Shown: positions 1-11,353, numbered from the stretch's first letter. The stretch is DNA of 64,000 bases from Sphingosinicella sp963974575 (GCF_963974575.1 NZ_CAXBBQ010000001.1:124001-188000); one strand, 5' to 3'. Program-made: numbers and translations. Notes: a model not told the origin generated them from the letters alone.

Positions 1-2
1 TT

Positions 3-1676
3 GCGCCCGCTTATGCCCGCTGCATGGTCGGCCTGTCCGACGGCGGCTCCGACGCGCTCGTCTACCGCGAGTTCGATATGGACGCGGGCGCGTTCGTTAG
101 CGGCGGCTTTGAGACGCCCGAGGCGAAGGGCGACGTCGCGTGGGTCGATCTCGACCGGCTGATGATCGCCACCGCGCACGGCGGAGACGTGACCGAATCG
201 GGCTACCCGCGTCAGGTCCGCCTGTGGAAACGCGGTACGCCGATGGCGGAGGCTGCGCTGCTCGCCGAGGGCAAGGCCGGCGACATGGGCATGGATGCGA
301 GCGCAACCGGCAGCGAAGGCCGCATGTGGCCACGCATCACGCGCCATCCCGATTTCTGGACCGCCGAGACCTTCCACCTGAACCTGGACGGCACGCTCAT
401 TCGTTCGCCGCTGCCGGAGACGGCAACGATCGAGGACATGCTCGGCAGCCGCGTCGTCGCGCTGCTGCACAAGGATTGGGTTTACGGCGGCAAGACCTAT
501 GCGGCGGGCGCGCTCGTCGCCTATGACGCGGCAACGCTCGTCGTCGGGGGTCCGGCGGCGGTCGAGCAGGTCTATGCGCCTTCGCGGAAACAGGCGATCG
601 AGTCTGTCGTCGCGGGCAGCGGACGCCTCTACGTGTCGCTGCTGGAGGATGTCGCCGGGCGGCTGATCGCGCTCACACCGACCGCAGCCGGCTGGACGGC
701 GGAAACCGTGCCGGTGCCGCCGAACAGCGCGGTGACGCTCGCGGTGGCCGGGGGCGCGAACGACACCGCCTTCTACACGACCGAGAGCTTCGCCAGCCCC
801 GAGACTTTGACGGCAGTGCGCGGCGGCAGCGCACCCGTAGAGGTTGCCGCGCTTCGGGCGTTCTTCGATCCCGCCTCGATTTCCGTTGAGCAGCGCTTCG
901 CAACCTCGAAGGACGGCACGCGCATCCCTTATTTCGTCGTGCGTCCGGCAGGCACGAAAGGCCCACTGCCGACGATCATGCACGCCTACGGCGGCTTCCG
1001 GAGCGCGCAGAAGCCGACCTACCTCACCAAGAATCCCTACCAGATCGGCCCGGGCGGGCTATTCTGGCTGAAGGACGGCGGCAGCTTCGTGATCGCCAAC
1101 ATTCGCGGCGGCGGTGAATACGGCCCGGCGTGGCACGAGGCGGCGCTGCGCGAGAAGCGCCAGAACAGTTTCGACGATCTCTATGCCGTCGCCGAGGATC
1201 TGAAGCGCGCCGGGCTGACCTCGAAACTTGGCGTTTCGGGCCGTTCGCAGGGCGGGATGCTCGTGGGCGTCGCGATGACGCAGCGGCCGGACCTCTTCGA
1301 CGCCGTCATCATGGGCGTGCCGCTCGCCGACATGCTGCGCTACAACAGGCTGCTCGCGGGCGCATCGTGGATGGGCGAATACGGCAATCCCGACGTGGCG
1401 GAGGACCGAGCGTTCATCGCGAAATATTCGCCGTACCAGAACCTGCGCCCGGGCGCGAAATACCCGCCCGTCATCATCTATACGTCTACGAAGGACGATC
1501 GCGTCCACCCCGGCCACGCCCGGAAGTATGCAGCTCGGCTGGCTGAGCAACGCCACGCCTTCGACTACTTCGAAAACATCGAAGGCGGCCACACCGGCAC
1601 CGCCAACGCCGCCGAACACGCCTACCGCGCCGCGCTGATGCTGTCCTTCGCGCGCCGGGAACTGATGGGGAAATGA
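3..1676 (+). CDS. prolyl oligopeptidase family serine peptidase (5' truncated by window edge)
   Basis: S9A-type serine peptidase that cleaves short peptides after proline. The reading frame is open through the left edge, so roughly the first 130-150 residues of a usual 690-730 residue protein are missing. The visible part holds the end of the beta-propeller and the whole C-terminal alpha/beta-hydrolase domain. The nucleophile elbow GRSQGG has its Ser codon at 1245-1247, the acid lies in TKDDRVHPGH, and the His is in EGGHTG near the end, so the triad is complete. The ATG at 24 is internal, because the frame reads through it from the edge with family-like sequence. The stop overlaps nadC by 4 nt (ATGA), which suggests co-transcription. 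Confidence 0.9.
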   Translation, partial: APAYARCMVGLSDGGSDALVYREFDMDAGAFVSGGFETPEAKGDVAWVDLDRLMIATAHGGDVTESGYPRQVRLWKRGTPMAEAALLAEGKAGDMGMDASATGSEGRMWPRITRHPDFWTAETFHLNLDGTLIRSPLPETATIEDMLGSRVVALLHKDWVYGGKTYAAGALVAYDAATLVVGGPAAVEQVYAPSRKQAIESVVAGSGRLYVSLLEDVAGRLIALTPTAAGWTAETVPVPPNSAVTLAVAGGANDTAFYTTESFASPETLTAVRGGSAPVEVAALRAFFDPASISVEQRFATSKDGTRIPYFVVRPAGTKGPLPTIMHAYGGFRSAQKPTYLTKNPYQIGPGGLFWLKDGGSFVIANIRGGGEYGPAWHEAALREKRQNSFDDLYAVAEDLKRAGLTSKLGVSGRSQGGMLVGVAMTQRPDLFDAVIMGVPLADMLRYNRLLAGASWMGEYGNPDVAEDRAFIAKYSPYQNLRPGAKYPPVIIYTSTKDDRVHPGHARKYAARLAEQRHAFDYFENIEGGHTGTANAAEHAYRAALMLSFARRELMGK

Positions 1677-2518
1677 ACATGGCGATCGCAGGCTTCGACA
1701 CGGCGGCTTTCGTGCGCGCCACGCTCGCCGAGGATCTGGGCGACGCGGGCGATATCACCTCCGCCGCCGTGATTCCGGCGGACGCGCGCTTCCACGGTGT
1801 GATGGACAGCCGCGACGCCATCGTCGTCGCCGGCCTCGACATCGCCGCCGCCTTCTTCCGCTCGCTCGATCCTGAGGTGGAGATCGAGATGCTCGCGAAG
1901 GACGGCGACCGGGTGGCGGCGGGCACCGACCTGATGCGCCTTTCCGGCCTCGCCCGCGCCATGCTCACCGCCGAACGCTCGGCGCTCAACACCGTGCAGC
2001 ACCTCTCCGGCATTGCGACGCTCACGCGCCGCTATGTCGATGCCATCGCGGGCACGGGCGCGATCCTGCTCGATACGCGCAAGACCATCCCCGGGCTGCG
2101 GCTCCTCGAAAAATACGCGACACGCATGGGCGGCGCGCAGAACCACCGCATGGGGCTGTGGGACGCGGCAATGATTAAGGACAATCACGTCGCGGTGGCG
2201 GGGGGCGTCGGCGAGGCCGTGCGCCGGGCGAAGGACGCAGGTATCGCCAGCATCATTCTGGAGGTCGACCGGGTGGACCAGATCGAGCCGGGGCTTGCGG
2301 CAGGCGCGACGCACCTGCTGCTCGACAATATGGGCGTTCCGGAGCTCCGCGCGGCTGTCAGCCTCGTCGCGGGGCGCGTGCCGACCGAAGCATCGGGCGG
2401 GGTCAATCTCGATACGATCCGGGGCATGGCCGAAACCGGCGTCACCTATGTTTCGGTCGGCCGGATCACGCAGTCCGCCCCCGCCGCCGATATCGGGCTC
2501 GACCTTGCGAGCGCCTGA
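1673..2518 (+). CDS. nadC: nicotinate-nucleotide diphosphorylase (carboxylating), NadC
   Basis: Quinolinate phosphoribosyltransferase of de novo NAD synthesis: quinolinate plus PRPP gives nicotinate mononucleotide, CO2 and PPi, in the cytosol. The length of 281 aa is normal for the family. Signature segments are DTRKTIPGLR, followed by a GG..NHRMGL segment and MIKDNH, which bind the phosphoribosyl and carboxylate groups, and a late ASGGVNLDTI strand typical of the barrel. The start at 1673 overlaps the upstream stop as ATGA; an in-frame ATG two codons later (1679) is also possible. No nadA or nadB lies in the window. Confidence 0.95.
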   Translation: MNMAIAGFDTAAFVRATLAEDLGDAGDITSAAVIPADARFHGVMDSRDAIVVAGLDIAAAFFRSLDPEVEIEMLAKDGDRVAAGTDLMRLSGLARAMLTAERSALNTVQHLSGIATLTRRYVDAIAGTGAILLDTRKTIPGLRLLEKYATRMGGAQNHRMGLWDAAMIKDNHVAVAGGVGEAVRRAKDAGIASIILEVDRVDQIEPGLAAGATHLLLDNMGVPELRAAVSLVAGRVPTEASGGVNLDTIRGMAETGVTYVSVGRITQSAPAADIGLDLASA

Positions 2519-3212
2519 GCGTCTGCTGCTAGCGCTCTGCCTCGCGGCCTGCGGAACGGCGGATGATTCCGCCGGCACAGCGACGGCGGAATGCAACATC
2601 CCCGCGAAGCTGGACCTGCCGCGGACTGCGAGCCTGCCGGACGTGACGCCGGACGCACCGGCGGCGGCCTATGTGCTTGCGATGTCGTGGTCGCCGGAAT
2701 TCTGCCGGTTCCGCAAGGACGCGGCCGCCCACGAAGGCCAGTGTGCGGACAATGACTTCGATTTCATCTTGCACGGTCTCTGGGTGGACAGCGCGGCAGG
2801 TCCGTCGCCCCGCGCCTGTGCGGTGGCGCAGCCGGTGGGCGAGGCGCTCGTGCGCCAGCATTATTGCATGATGCCTTCGGTGCAGCTGATGCAGCACCAG
2901 TGGGCGGCGCACGGCACCTGCGCCTTTTCAAGCGCGGAGGCCTATTTCGGCGCGGCGAAATCGCTGTGGGACGGCGTGAAGCATCCCGATCTCCGAGAGC
3001 TTCGCGGCGAGACCCTGACAGCAGGCATGGTGCGCGAAGCCTTTGTGAAGGCCAATATCGGCCTGCCTTCAGACGCAATCGCGATTGCCGTGAACAACCG
3101 CGGCTGGCTAAACGAAGTGCGGTTGTGCATGGACCTCGACTACAATTACGCCACCTGCCGCGCGCCGGGCGCAGCGGATGGCGCAGCCGTGCTTATCTGG
3201 CGCGGCGGGTGA
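2505..3212 (+). CDS. ribonuclease T2 family protein, predicted lipoprotein
   Basis: Secreted RNase of the T2 family, which cleaves single-stranded RNA through 2',3'-cyclic intermediates. No ATG precedes the conserved part. A TTG at 2505, inside the end of nadC, gives a signal peptide ending LCLAAC with a lipobox Cys at residue 16. CAS1 reads FILHGLW (His90) and CAS2 reads HQWAAHGTC (His136). CAS2 normally has HEW, so the catalytic Glu position is Gln132 here. Paired Cys residues fit an extracytoplasmic fold. Length is 235 aa. The 3' end overlaps the convergent DUF4112 gene by 20 nt. The family call is firm, the start less so. Confidence 0.8.
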   Translation: MRAPERLLLALCLAACGTADDSAGTATAECNIPAKLDLPRTASLPDVTPDAPAAAYVLAMSWSPEFCRFRKDAAAHEGQCADNDFDFILHGLWVDSAAGPSPRACAVAQPVGEALVRQHYCMMPSVQLMQHQWAAHGTCAFSSAEAYFGAAKSLWDGVKHPDLRELRGETLTAGMVREAFVKANIGLPSDAIAIAVNNRGWLNEVRLCMDLDYNYATCRAPGAADGAAVLIWRGG

Positions 3213-3636
3213 CGGTGCCTTCGACCACTGCCGTCTTCGGGTGGTGCTTGTCCATGTGCTTCTTGATGATGCGCAGGTTGCGCGTGTTCGACCGGAACAG
3301 CACATCCATCGCATCGCCGAGCAGCGGCACGAAGCCGATCGCGGTGTCGAACAGCGTATTCCCCGCCATTCGGGCAATGTGCCAGCGCGACATGCCGAGG
3401 TTGCGCGCTTCCCAGATGATGTAGGCGGACATCAGTCCAGCGATGATGTCGCCGACAACGGGAACGAAGCCGAGAACGGCATCGAGACCGATCTTGTAGT
3501 TGATGCCCGGCACGGCGATCGACCGTTCGAGCAGCGCTTCCAGCGCCTCAACGCGCGCACGCACGGCGTGCGGATCGCGCGAATCGAACCCGGCGCGGGC
3601 CATCACCTCTTCAAATGCACGCTGATCGACGCTCAC
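3193..3636 (-). CDS. DUF4112 domain-containing membrane protein
   Basis: 147-residue protein of the DUF4112 family, function unknown. The core motif is repeated: an LDAVLGFVPVVGDIIAG segment and a second FDTAIGFVPLLGDAMDVLF segment, each a hydrophobic hairpin with a central Pro and a GD. A basic linker (RSNTRNLRIIKKHMDKH) follows. This fits a small inner-membrane protein. The start ATG at 3636 sits next to an AGGAGG-like stretch (cctcctt on the plus strand, just upstream). It converges on the RNase T2 gene with a 20 nt overlap. Confidence 0.85.
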   Translation of the reverse strand: MSVDQRAFEEVMARAGFDSRDPHAVRARVEALEALLERSIAVPGINYKIGLDAVLGFVPVVGDIIAGLMSAYIIWEARNLGMSRWHIARMAGNTLFDTAIGFVPLLGDAMDVLFRSNTRNLRIIKKHMDKHHPKTAVVEGTVTRRAR

Positions 3637-3666
3637 CTGCAGCCTCCTTGAAAGCCTGTGGCTGCG

Positions 3667-4194
3667 CTATTTGGTGACGACGGCTCCACATGCAAGACGC
3701 GGCCCCGCGTTTCCTGCCGGATCGGTGACGCCGTCATCGGGCTTGGCGTGAACGACGACGGCCGCGCCGTCGGTATCCAGGATCGGCGTCTCGCCGCTGT
3801 AGAGCGTTGCGCCTTCGATGCGCGCCTCAACGCGCCCCATACCGTCCGCACCGACGATGACGTTCGGCAGGTCGCCCTTGTGCTGGCCGTGCTTCGCGCC
3901 CGTCGGGTTGAAGTGCGAGCCCGCGGAGGTGAAGTCCGGCGCGGTGCAAAGACCGACACCGTGGACATGGAAAGCGTACGTGCCGGAGGGCCAGCCTTCG
4001 AGCACGAGCCCGACGTTGACGCTGCCCCCTGCTTCGGTGAGCACCGCGCGGCCCTTCGTGGCGCCATCCTTGTCGAGAAGCTGCGCATAAGCCGCGGGCG
4101 GCGGTGCAGCGGGCGCGACGGGCTGTTCGGCCTTGCTCGCGCAAGCTCCGGCCAGCAGGGCGGCCAAAGGAATGAGGGTCGTGGAAACGCGCAT
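3667..4194 (-). CDS. sodC: superoxide dismutase [Cu-Zn], exported
   Basis: Periplasmic Cu/Zn superoxide dismutase, converting superoxide to H2O2 and O2. I chose the ATG at 4194 because it begins a standard signal peptide (MRVSTTLIPLAALLAGAC); longer readings to 4230 add residues before it. Cys18 could be a lipid-modified Cys, but the lipobox is imperfect. Metal ligands are visible: FHVHG (His76, His78), SAGSHFNPTGAKHG (His94, His102), a GDLPN loop and a later VVVHAKPDD. The Cys pair (GLC near 83, and LACGA near the end) gives the family disulfide. It sits 69 nt downstream of pntB on the same strand and may be read through from it. Confidence 0.93.
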   Translation of the reverse strand: MRVSTTLIPLAALLAGACASKAEQPVAPAAPPPAAYAQLLDKDGATKGRAVLTEAGGSVNVGLVLEGWPSGTYAFHVHGVGLCTAPDFTSAGSHFNPTGAKHGQHKGDLPNVIVGADGMGRVEARIEGATLYSGETPILDTDGAAVVVHAKPDDGVTDPAGNAGPRLACGAVVTK

Positions 4195-4263
4195 GATCGG
4201 TCTGTCCCCTGTATTGGTATGGCAGATCAACGCACTATGGCGTTTAAGGTTTCGCGCGCGACC

Positions 4264-5685
4264 TCAATCCATGGTCTTGACGATTTCCTCGACCATTTTC
4301 TTGGCGTCGGCGAGGAGCATCATGGTGTTGTCGCGGTAGAAGAGCTCGTTGTCGACGCCGGCATAGCCGACCCCGCCCATCGAGCGCTTGATGAACAACA
4401 CGGTCTTCGCCTTTTCGACGTCGAGCACGGGCATCCCGTAGATCGGCGAGGTCTTGTCGGTTTTTGCCGCCGGATTGGTGACGTCGTTGGCGCCGATCAC
4501 GAACGCGACGTCGGCCTGGCCGAAGTCGGTGTTGATGTCCTCAAGCTCGAACACCTCGTCGTAAGGCACGTTGGCTTCAGCGAGCAGCACGTTCATATGC
4601 CCCGGCATACGGCCCGCCACCGGGTGGATCGCATAGCGCACGTCGACGCCCTGGTGCTTCAGCTTGTCGCCCATCTCGCGCAGCACGTGCTGCGCCTGCG
4701 CCACCGCCATGCCGTAGCCCGGCACGATGATGACCTTCTCGGCGTTCTGCATCAGGAACGCGGCGTCCTCGGCGGAGCCGCGCTTCCACGGCCGGTCTAT
4801 GGCGGCGGCTGCGCCCGCAGGCCCCGCCTCGGCGCCGAACCCGCCGGCGATGACGCTGATGAAGCTGCGGTTCATCGCGCGGCACATGATGTAGCTGAGG
4901 ATCGCGCCCGAGGAGCCGACCAGCGCGCCGGTGATGATCATCGCCGTGTTCTGCAGCGTGAAGCCCATCGCCGCTGCCGCCCAGCCCGAATAGCTGTTCA
5001 GCATCGAGACGACGACCGGCATGTCCGCGCCGCCGATCGGAATGATGAGCAGGAAGCCGATCAGGAAGGCGAGGCCCGTTACTGTCCAGAAAACCCAGGC
5101 GTCGGGCGACGGTTCAAGCGTGAACCATGCGATAAGCCCGAGAATGCCGACGAGCGTGCCGAGGTTGATCACATGCCGCAGCGGCAGCAGGATCGGGGCG
5201 CCCGACATGTTGCCGTTCAATTTCAGGAACGCGATGACCGAGCCGGAGAAGGTGATCGCGCCGATGGCGATGCCGAGCCCCATCTCGATACGGCTGACCG
5301 GGAAGATTTCGCCGTCCGCGCCCGCGATGCCGAACGCCTGCGGATTGAGGAACGCCGCCGCCGCCACCAGCACGGCGGCCATGCCGACGAGGCTGTGGAA
5401 CGCCGCGACGAGCTGCGGCATCGCAGTCATGGCGATGCGCCGCGCGACGATGAAGCCGATACCGCCGCCGAGGATGATCGCGGCCGCGATCTCGGGCAGA
5501 GAGGCGATGTCGTGCGTGGCGAGCGTCGTCGCCACCGCGATCCCCATGCCGATCATGCCGTTGCGGTTGCCCGCGCGGCTGGTCTCGGGCGACGAAAGCC
5601 CCCGCAGCGCGAGGATGAACAGAACCCCGGAGACGAGGTAAGCGAGAAGCGCCCATGCGGGCACAGCGGAAGCGACGTGTTCCAT
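4264..5685 (-). CDS. pntB: NAD(P) transhydrogenase subunit beta
   Basis: Membrane and NADP(H)-binding part of the proton-translocating transhydrogenase, which uses the proton gradient to reduce NADP+ with NADH. 473 aa, normal length. The N-terminal half is a series of hydrophobic helices. The C-terminal dIII domain has the NADP-binding motif VPGYGMAVAQAQH, the segment VIGANDVTNPAAKTDKTSP and KRSMGGVGYAGVDN. It is the third gene of pntAA-pntAB-pntB, 6 nt after pntAB, so co-transcription is likely. Confidence 0.97.
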   Translation of the reverse strand: MEHVASAVPAWALLAYLVSGVLFILALRGLSSPETSRAGNRNGMIGMGIAVATTLATHDIASLPEIAAAIILGGGIGFIVARRIAMTAMPQLVAAFHSLVGMAAVLVAAAAFLNPQAFGIAGADGEIFPVSRIEMGLGIAIGAITFSGSVIAFLKLNGNMSGAPILLPLRHVINLGTLVGILGLIAWFTLEPSPDAWVFWTVTGLAFLIGFLLIIPIGGADMPVVVSMLNSYSGWAAAAMGFTLQNTAMIITGALVGSSGAILSYIMCRAMNRSFISVIAGGFGAEAGPAGAAAAIDRPWKRGSAEDAAFLMQNAEKVIIVPGYGMAVAQAQHVLREMGDKLKHQGVDVRYAIHPVAGRMPGHMNVLLAEANVPYDEVFELEDINTDFGQADVAFVIGANDVTNPAAKTDKTSPIYGMPVLDVEKAKTVLFIKRSMGGVGYAGVDNELFYRDNTMMLLADAKKMVEEIVKTMD

Positions 5686-5691
5686 CGGCGC

Positions 5692-5979
5692 TCAGCCCTT
5701 CTTCTCTTTTTTCTTGTACATGGCGAGCATCCGCTGCGTCACCGCGAAGCCGCCGAAGATGTTGACGCTGGCGAGCGCAACGGCGACGAGACCGAGCCAC
5801 TTGGCAAGCCCCGAACCGGCGGCCAGCGCCGCGATCAGCGCACCCACGATGATCACCGAGGAGATCGCGTTCGTCACCGCCATCAGCGGCGTGTGCAGCG
5901 CCGGCGTGACCGACCAGACCACGTAATAGCCTACAAAACAGGCCATCACGAAGATCGACAGGATCGAAATGAAGTCCAT
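5692..5979 (-). CDS. pntAB: NAD(P) transhydrogenase subunit alpha, membrane part (alpha2)
   Basis: 95-residue subunit with three predicted membrane helices, corresponding to the C-terminal membrane domain of the E. coli PntA protein. In this organism the alpha subunit is split in two, the usual arrangement in alphaproteobacteria. Recognisable sequence includes VTPALHTPLMAVTNAISSV and a GGFAVTQRMLAMYKKK C-terminus. It lies 3 nt from pntAA and 6 nt from pntB. Confidence 0.95.
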   Translation of the reverse strand: MDFISILSIFVMACFVGYYVVWSVTPALHTPLMAVTNAISSVIIVGALIAALAAGSGLAKWLGLVAVALASVNIFGGFAVTQRMLAMYKKKEKKG

Positions 5980-5982
5980 GAC

Positions 5983-7125
5983 CTATGCTCCCCCCAGCAC
6001 CGGATGGACGGCCTTGCCGTCCTTGGTCAGCCGCACGCCCTTCACGATCTCGTCGTCGTCGGGCAGCACGGGCGCCTTCGTGTCCTTATCCCAGAACGCC
6101 GACAGGAAATTGAACAGGTTGCGCGCGTAGAGCAGCGAGGCGTCCGCCGCCAGGCGGCTCGGCACGTTCCTGTGCCCGACGATTTTGACGCCGTGCTTCA
6201 CCACGATCTCGCCCGCCACGGCACCTTCGACGTTGCCCCCGGCTTCGACCGCGAGGTCGACGAGCACACTGCCCGGCCGCATCGTCGCGAGCTGCGCGTC
6301 GCTGACGAGGCGCGGCGCCGCGCGGCCCGGGATGAGCGCGGTGGTGATCACGATGTCCTGCTTGGCAATATGCGATGACACCAGCTCGGCCTGCGCCGCC
6401 TTGTATTCGTCGGACATCTCGGTGGCATAGCCACCCGAGCCTTCGCCCTCGATACCCTTCACCGCCTCGACGAAGATCGGCTTGGCGCCGAGCGACATGA
6501 TCTGCTCCTTGGTCGCCGAGCGCACGTCGGTCGCCGAGACCTGCGCGCCGAGGCGCCGCGCGGTCGCGATCGCCTGGAGCCCCGCAACGCCCACGCCCAT
6601 GATGAACACCTTCGCGGCCGAAACCGTGCCCGCCGCCGTCATCATCATCGGAAAGGCGCGGCCGTATTCCGCCGCCGCGTCCAGCACCGCCTTGTAGCCG
6701 GCAAGGTTCGACTGCGAGGAGAGCACGTCCATCGACTGCGCGCGCGTGATGCGCGGCATCAGCTCCATGGCAAGCGCCTCGAAGCCCGCCGCCGCATAGG
6801 CGTTCGCCCGCTCCGGGTTCGCTGCAGGGGCGAGCATCGCAACCACGCGCGCACCGGGCGCCGCGCCCGCAAGCGAAGCCGGCTCCGGCGCCTGCACGCC
6901 AAGCACGATCCCAGCACCGCTGAGGACGGACGCGCGAGGGCCCACCTCGGCACCTGCCGCCGCATAATCGGCGTCCGCAATGCCCGACGCGAGACCGGCG
7001 CCCGATTCCACGGCAACTGCAGCGCCGAGCCCGATGAACTTCTTCACCGTCTCCGGGCTGGCAGCGACGCGGCGCTCAAAATCGGCGGTCTCACCAAGGA
7101 CCGCGATCCGAACCGGATTCGTCAT
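5983..7125 (-). CDS. pntAA: NAD(P) transhydrogenase subunit alpha, NAD-binding part (alpha1)
   Basis: Soluble NAD(H)-binding dI subunit of the three-part transhydrogenase, 380 aa. It is alanine dehydrogenase-like: the N-terminus has GETADFERRVAASPETV, and the Rossmann segment VFIMGVGVAGLQAIATARRLGAQV binds NAD. TTALIPGRAAPRLV and GSVLVDLAVEAGGN are standard family blocks. It is the first gene of the pnt operon. A small oxidase peptide gene ends 8 nt upstream. Confidence 0.96.
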   Translation of the reverse strand: MTNPVRIAVLGETADFERRVAASPETVKKFIGLGAAVAVESGAGLASGIADADYAAAGAEVGPRASVLSGAGIVLGVQAPEPASLAGAAPGARVVAMLAPAANPERANAYAAAGFEALAMELMPRITRAQSMDVLSSQSNLAGYKAVLDAAAEYGRAFPMMMTAAGTVSAAKVFIMGVGVAGLQAIATARRLGAQVSATDVRSATKEQIMSLGAKPIFVEAVKGIEGEGSGGYATEMSDEYKAAQAELVSSHIAKQDIVITTALIPGRAAPRLVSDAQLATMRPGSVLVDLAVEAGGNVEGAVAGEIVVKHGVKIVGHRNVPSRLAADASLLYARNLFNFLSAFWDKDTKAPVLPDDDEIVKGVRLTKDGKAVHPVLGGA

Positions 7126-7132
7126 GGGAATC

Positions 7133-7273
7133 CTAGTTATAGAGGAAGAGGAGCATGCCGAGCAGCACGAGCACGATGAAGCCCGTGCCGTACTTCATCA
7201 TCGCAAGAAAACCCGTGTAGGTCTTCGCGTGATCCTTCATCGCCTTGTCGGTGTACGTGCTGTTCTGCGCCAT
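7133..7273 (-). CDS. aa3-type cytochrome c oxidase subunit IV-like peptide
   Basis: 46-residue protein, MAQNSTYTDKAMKDH at the start and one C-terminal membrane helix (GTGFIVLVLLGMLLFLYN). It resembles the bacterial aa3-oxidase subunit IV family (COX4_pro_2). In these bacteria the gene is often found away from the main cox operon and close to pntA, as here. I chose the ATG at 7273 because the upstream residues in the same frame do not match the family. Confidence 0.85.
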   Translation of the reverse strand: MAQNSTYTDKAMKDHAKTYTGFLAMMKYGTGFIVLVLLGMLLFLYN

Positions 7274-7428
7274 CTCAAACGTCCCCCAATCCGGACCCAA
7301 TTCCGCCCGTTCATACCAACACACAGCCAACTGTGAAGCAAAAAACGGGTCAAAATCTTAACCTGACGGCAATGGGATGTGCCGTAACGAGACAGACGGG
7401 TCATTTTCGAGAAGCAGAGATTCGGCAT

Positions 7429-8889
7429 TTGGCAAAGCAGACCGTCCTTGTTGTCGACGACGAGTCGGGCCAGCGGCGCATCACGGAAACCGTGGCGGCG
7501 CGCGCAGGCTATGCGACTCTGGAGGCCGAGCATGGCCAGGCGGCGCTCGATCTGCTGACGGGCCCGCGCGCCAAAGCCATCGACGCAGTGATCCTTGATT
7601 ACAACATGCCGGGAAAAACCGGAATCGAGGTGCTGCGTGAACTGCGCCCGCAATTCCCGCTGCTCCCCGTCATCATGCTCACCGCCCATTCGAGCGTTTC
7701 CACGGCCGTGGAGGCGATGCGCGCAGGCGCGAGCGATTTCCTGCTCAAACCGGCCAGTGCGGACAGGATCACGCGTGCACTGGCAAGCGCGCTCGACCAG
7801 AAGACGCCCGGCGGCGAGCTGCGTCCGCTTACGGAAAAGCTGCCAGACTCGCTTGGCTTCGCCGAGATCGTCGGCAGCGACGCGGGTTTCCGCGCCGCGC
7901 TCGCGGTGGCCGAAAAGGCCGCGCAGAAGAACGTGCCGATCCTCGTTGAGGGCGAAAGCGGCGTCGGCAAGGAGGTCGTCGCACAGGCGGTCCACGCCGC
8001 CTCGCCGCGCAGAAACAAGCCGCTCGTCATCGTCAACTGCGGCGCGATCCCGGCGAATCTCGTCGAATCGGTGCTGTTCGGTCACGAAAAGGGCGCTTTC
8101 ACCGGCGCCATCGAAAAGCACGTCGGGCGCTTCGGCGAGGCGGACGGCGGCACACTATTCCTAGACGAGATCGGCGAACTGCCGCTCGATGCGCAGGTGA
8201 AGCTGCTGCGCGCGCTGCAGACCGGGCAGATCGAGCCTGTCGGTAGCCGGGGTCATATAACCGTCGACGTCCGCCTGATCGCCGCGACCAACCGCGATCT
8301 CGCCGAAGAGGTCCGCGAGGGCCGCTTCCGGGAGGACCTGTTCTACCGCCTCGGCGTCGTGCCTGTCACGATCCCGCCGCTTCGCGCCCGGCGCGGCGAC
8401 ATCGCGGCGCTCGCGCGCCATTTCGTCCGCCGCCTTGGCGCCGAGGAAGGCGTCAACGCCCGCGATCTTTCGGACGACGCGCTCGCGCTCCTTGAGGCCT
8501 ACGACTGGCCGGGCAACGTCCGCCAGCTCCAGAATGCATTGTTCCGCGCCGCCGTGCTCTGCGAGGGCACGAGGCTCACGGCGCTCGACTTCCCGCAACT
8601 TGCAGGCGCCACCGCGCCCAGGCGGACGGCGCAGCAGGCACCGGCACGCGCCGCTTCTTCCGACCTTTCAGCCGAGGTTTCGCTGTTCGGCGACGACGGC
8701 AAGCTCCGCCGCCTCGAGGATCTGGAAGCGGAGATCATCCGCAAGGCGATCCACCATTGCCGCGGCCGCATGAGCGAAGTTGCCCGCCGCCTCGGCATCG
8801 GGCGCTCGACGCTCTACCGCAAGCTTGGCGAAATGGCCGTCACCGACGATTTCGGCGGCCACGACGACGATGTCAGGAAGTTTGCCTAA
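7429..8889 (+). CDS. sigma-54-dependent response regulator (receiver, AAA+, Fis-type HTH)
   Basis: NtrC-class activator. It has an N-terminal receiver (TVLVVDDE, phospho-acceptor in VILDYNMPGKTG, switch Lys in FLLKPAS), then a sigma-54 AAA+ domain (Walker A GESGVGKE, GAFTGA loop, Walker B GGTLFLDEIGE, Arg-finger region FREDLFYRLGV), then a Fis-type HTH (MSEVARRLGIGRSTLYRKL). I place the start at TTG 7429, which puts the receiver at its usual distance from the N-terminus. Upstream in-frame ATG codons at 7372 and 7333 would add 19-32 atypical residues. No histidine kinase is adjacent, so it is an orphan regulator. The best guess for its targets is unknown. Confidence 0.88.
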   Translation: MAKQTVLVVDDESGQRRITETVAARAGYATLEAEHGQAALDLLTGPRAKAIDAVILDYNMPGKTGIEVLRELRPQFPLLPVIMLTAHSSVSTAVEAMRAGASDFLLKPASADRITRALASALDQKTPGGELRPLTEKLPDSLGFAEIVGSDAGFRAALAVAEKAAQKNVPILVEGESGVGKEVVAQAVHAASPRRNKPLVIVNCGAIPANLVESVLFGHEKGAFTGAIEKHVGRFGEADGGTLFLDEIGELPLDAQVKLLRALQTGQIEPVGSRGHITVDVRLIAATNRDLAEEVREGRFREDLFYRLGVVPVTIPPLRARRGDIAALARHFVRRLGAEEGVNARDLSDDALALLEAYDWPGNVRQLQNALFRAAVLCEGTRLTALDFPQLAGATAPRRTAQQAPARAASSDLSAEVSLFGDDGKLRRLEDLEAEIIRKAIHHCRGRMSEVARRLGIGRSTLYRKLGEMAVTDDFGGHDDDVRKFA

Positions 8890-8890
8890 G

Positions 8891-8914
8891 CCGCGGAAAA
8901 CGTGGTTTCCGCGG
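8891..8914 (+). terminator. GC-rich hairpin after the response regulator
   Basis: Perfect inverted repeat with arms ccgcggaaa and tttccgcgg around a 6-nt loop, starting 2 nt after the stop codon. There is no clear T-run after it, so it may be an mRNA-stabilising hairpin or a weak terminator. Confidence 0.45.
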
Positions 8915-9007
8915 GCATGGCCGCACATTGCCCCCTTGATGTTTTGCCAATCGTCCCTGATCTTCACATTAGGCGGCGGATGTTTCGCCGCATCGCAGGA
9001 GTGACGA

Positions 9008-11345
<2,338 letters not shown>

Positions 11346-11353
<8 letters not shown>

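Noticed and set aside
3658..6378. 906-codon plus-strand open frame over sodC and pntB
   Set aside because: Mirror of the pnt and sodC genes; composition is His/Arg/Asp-rich as expected for a shadow frame.
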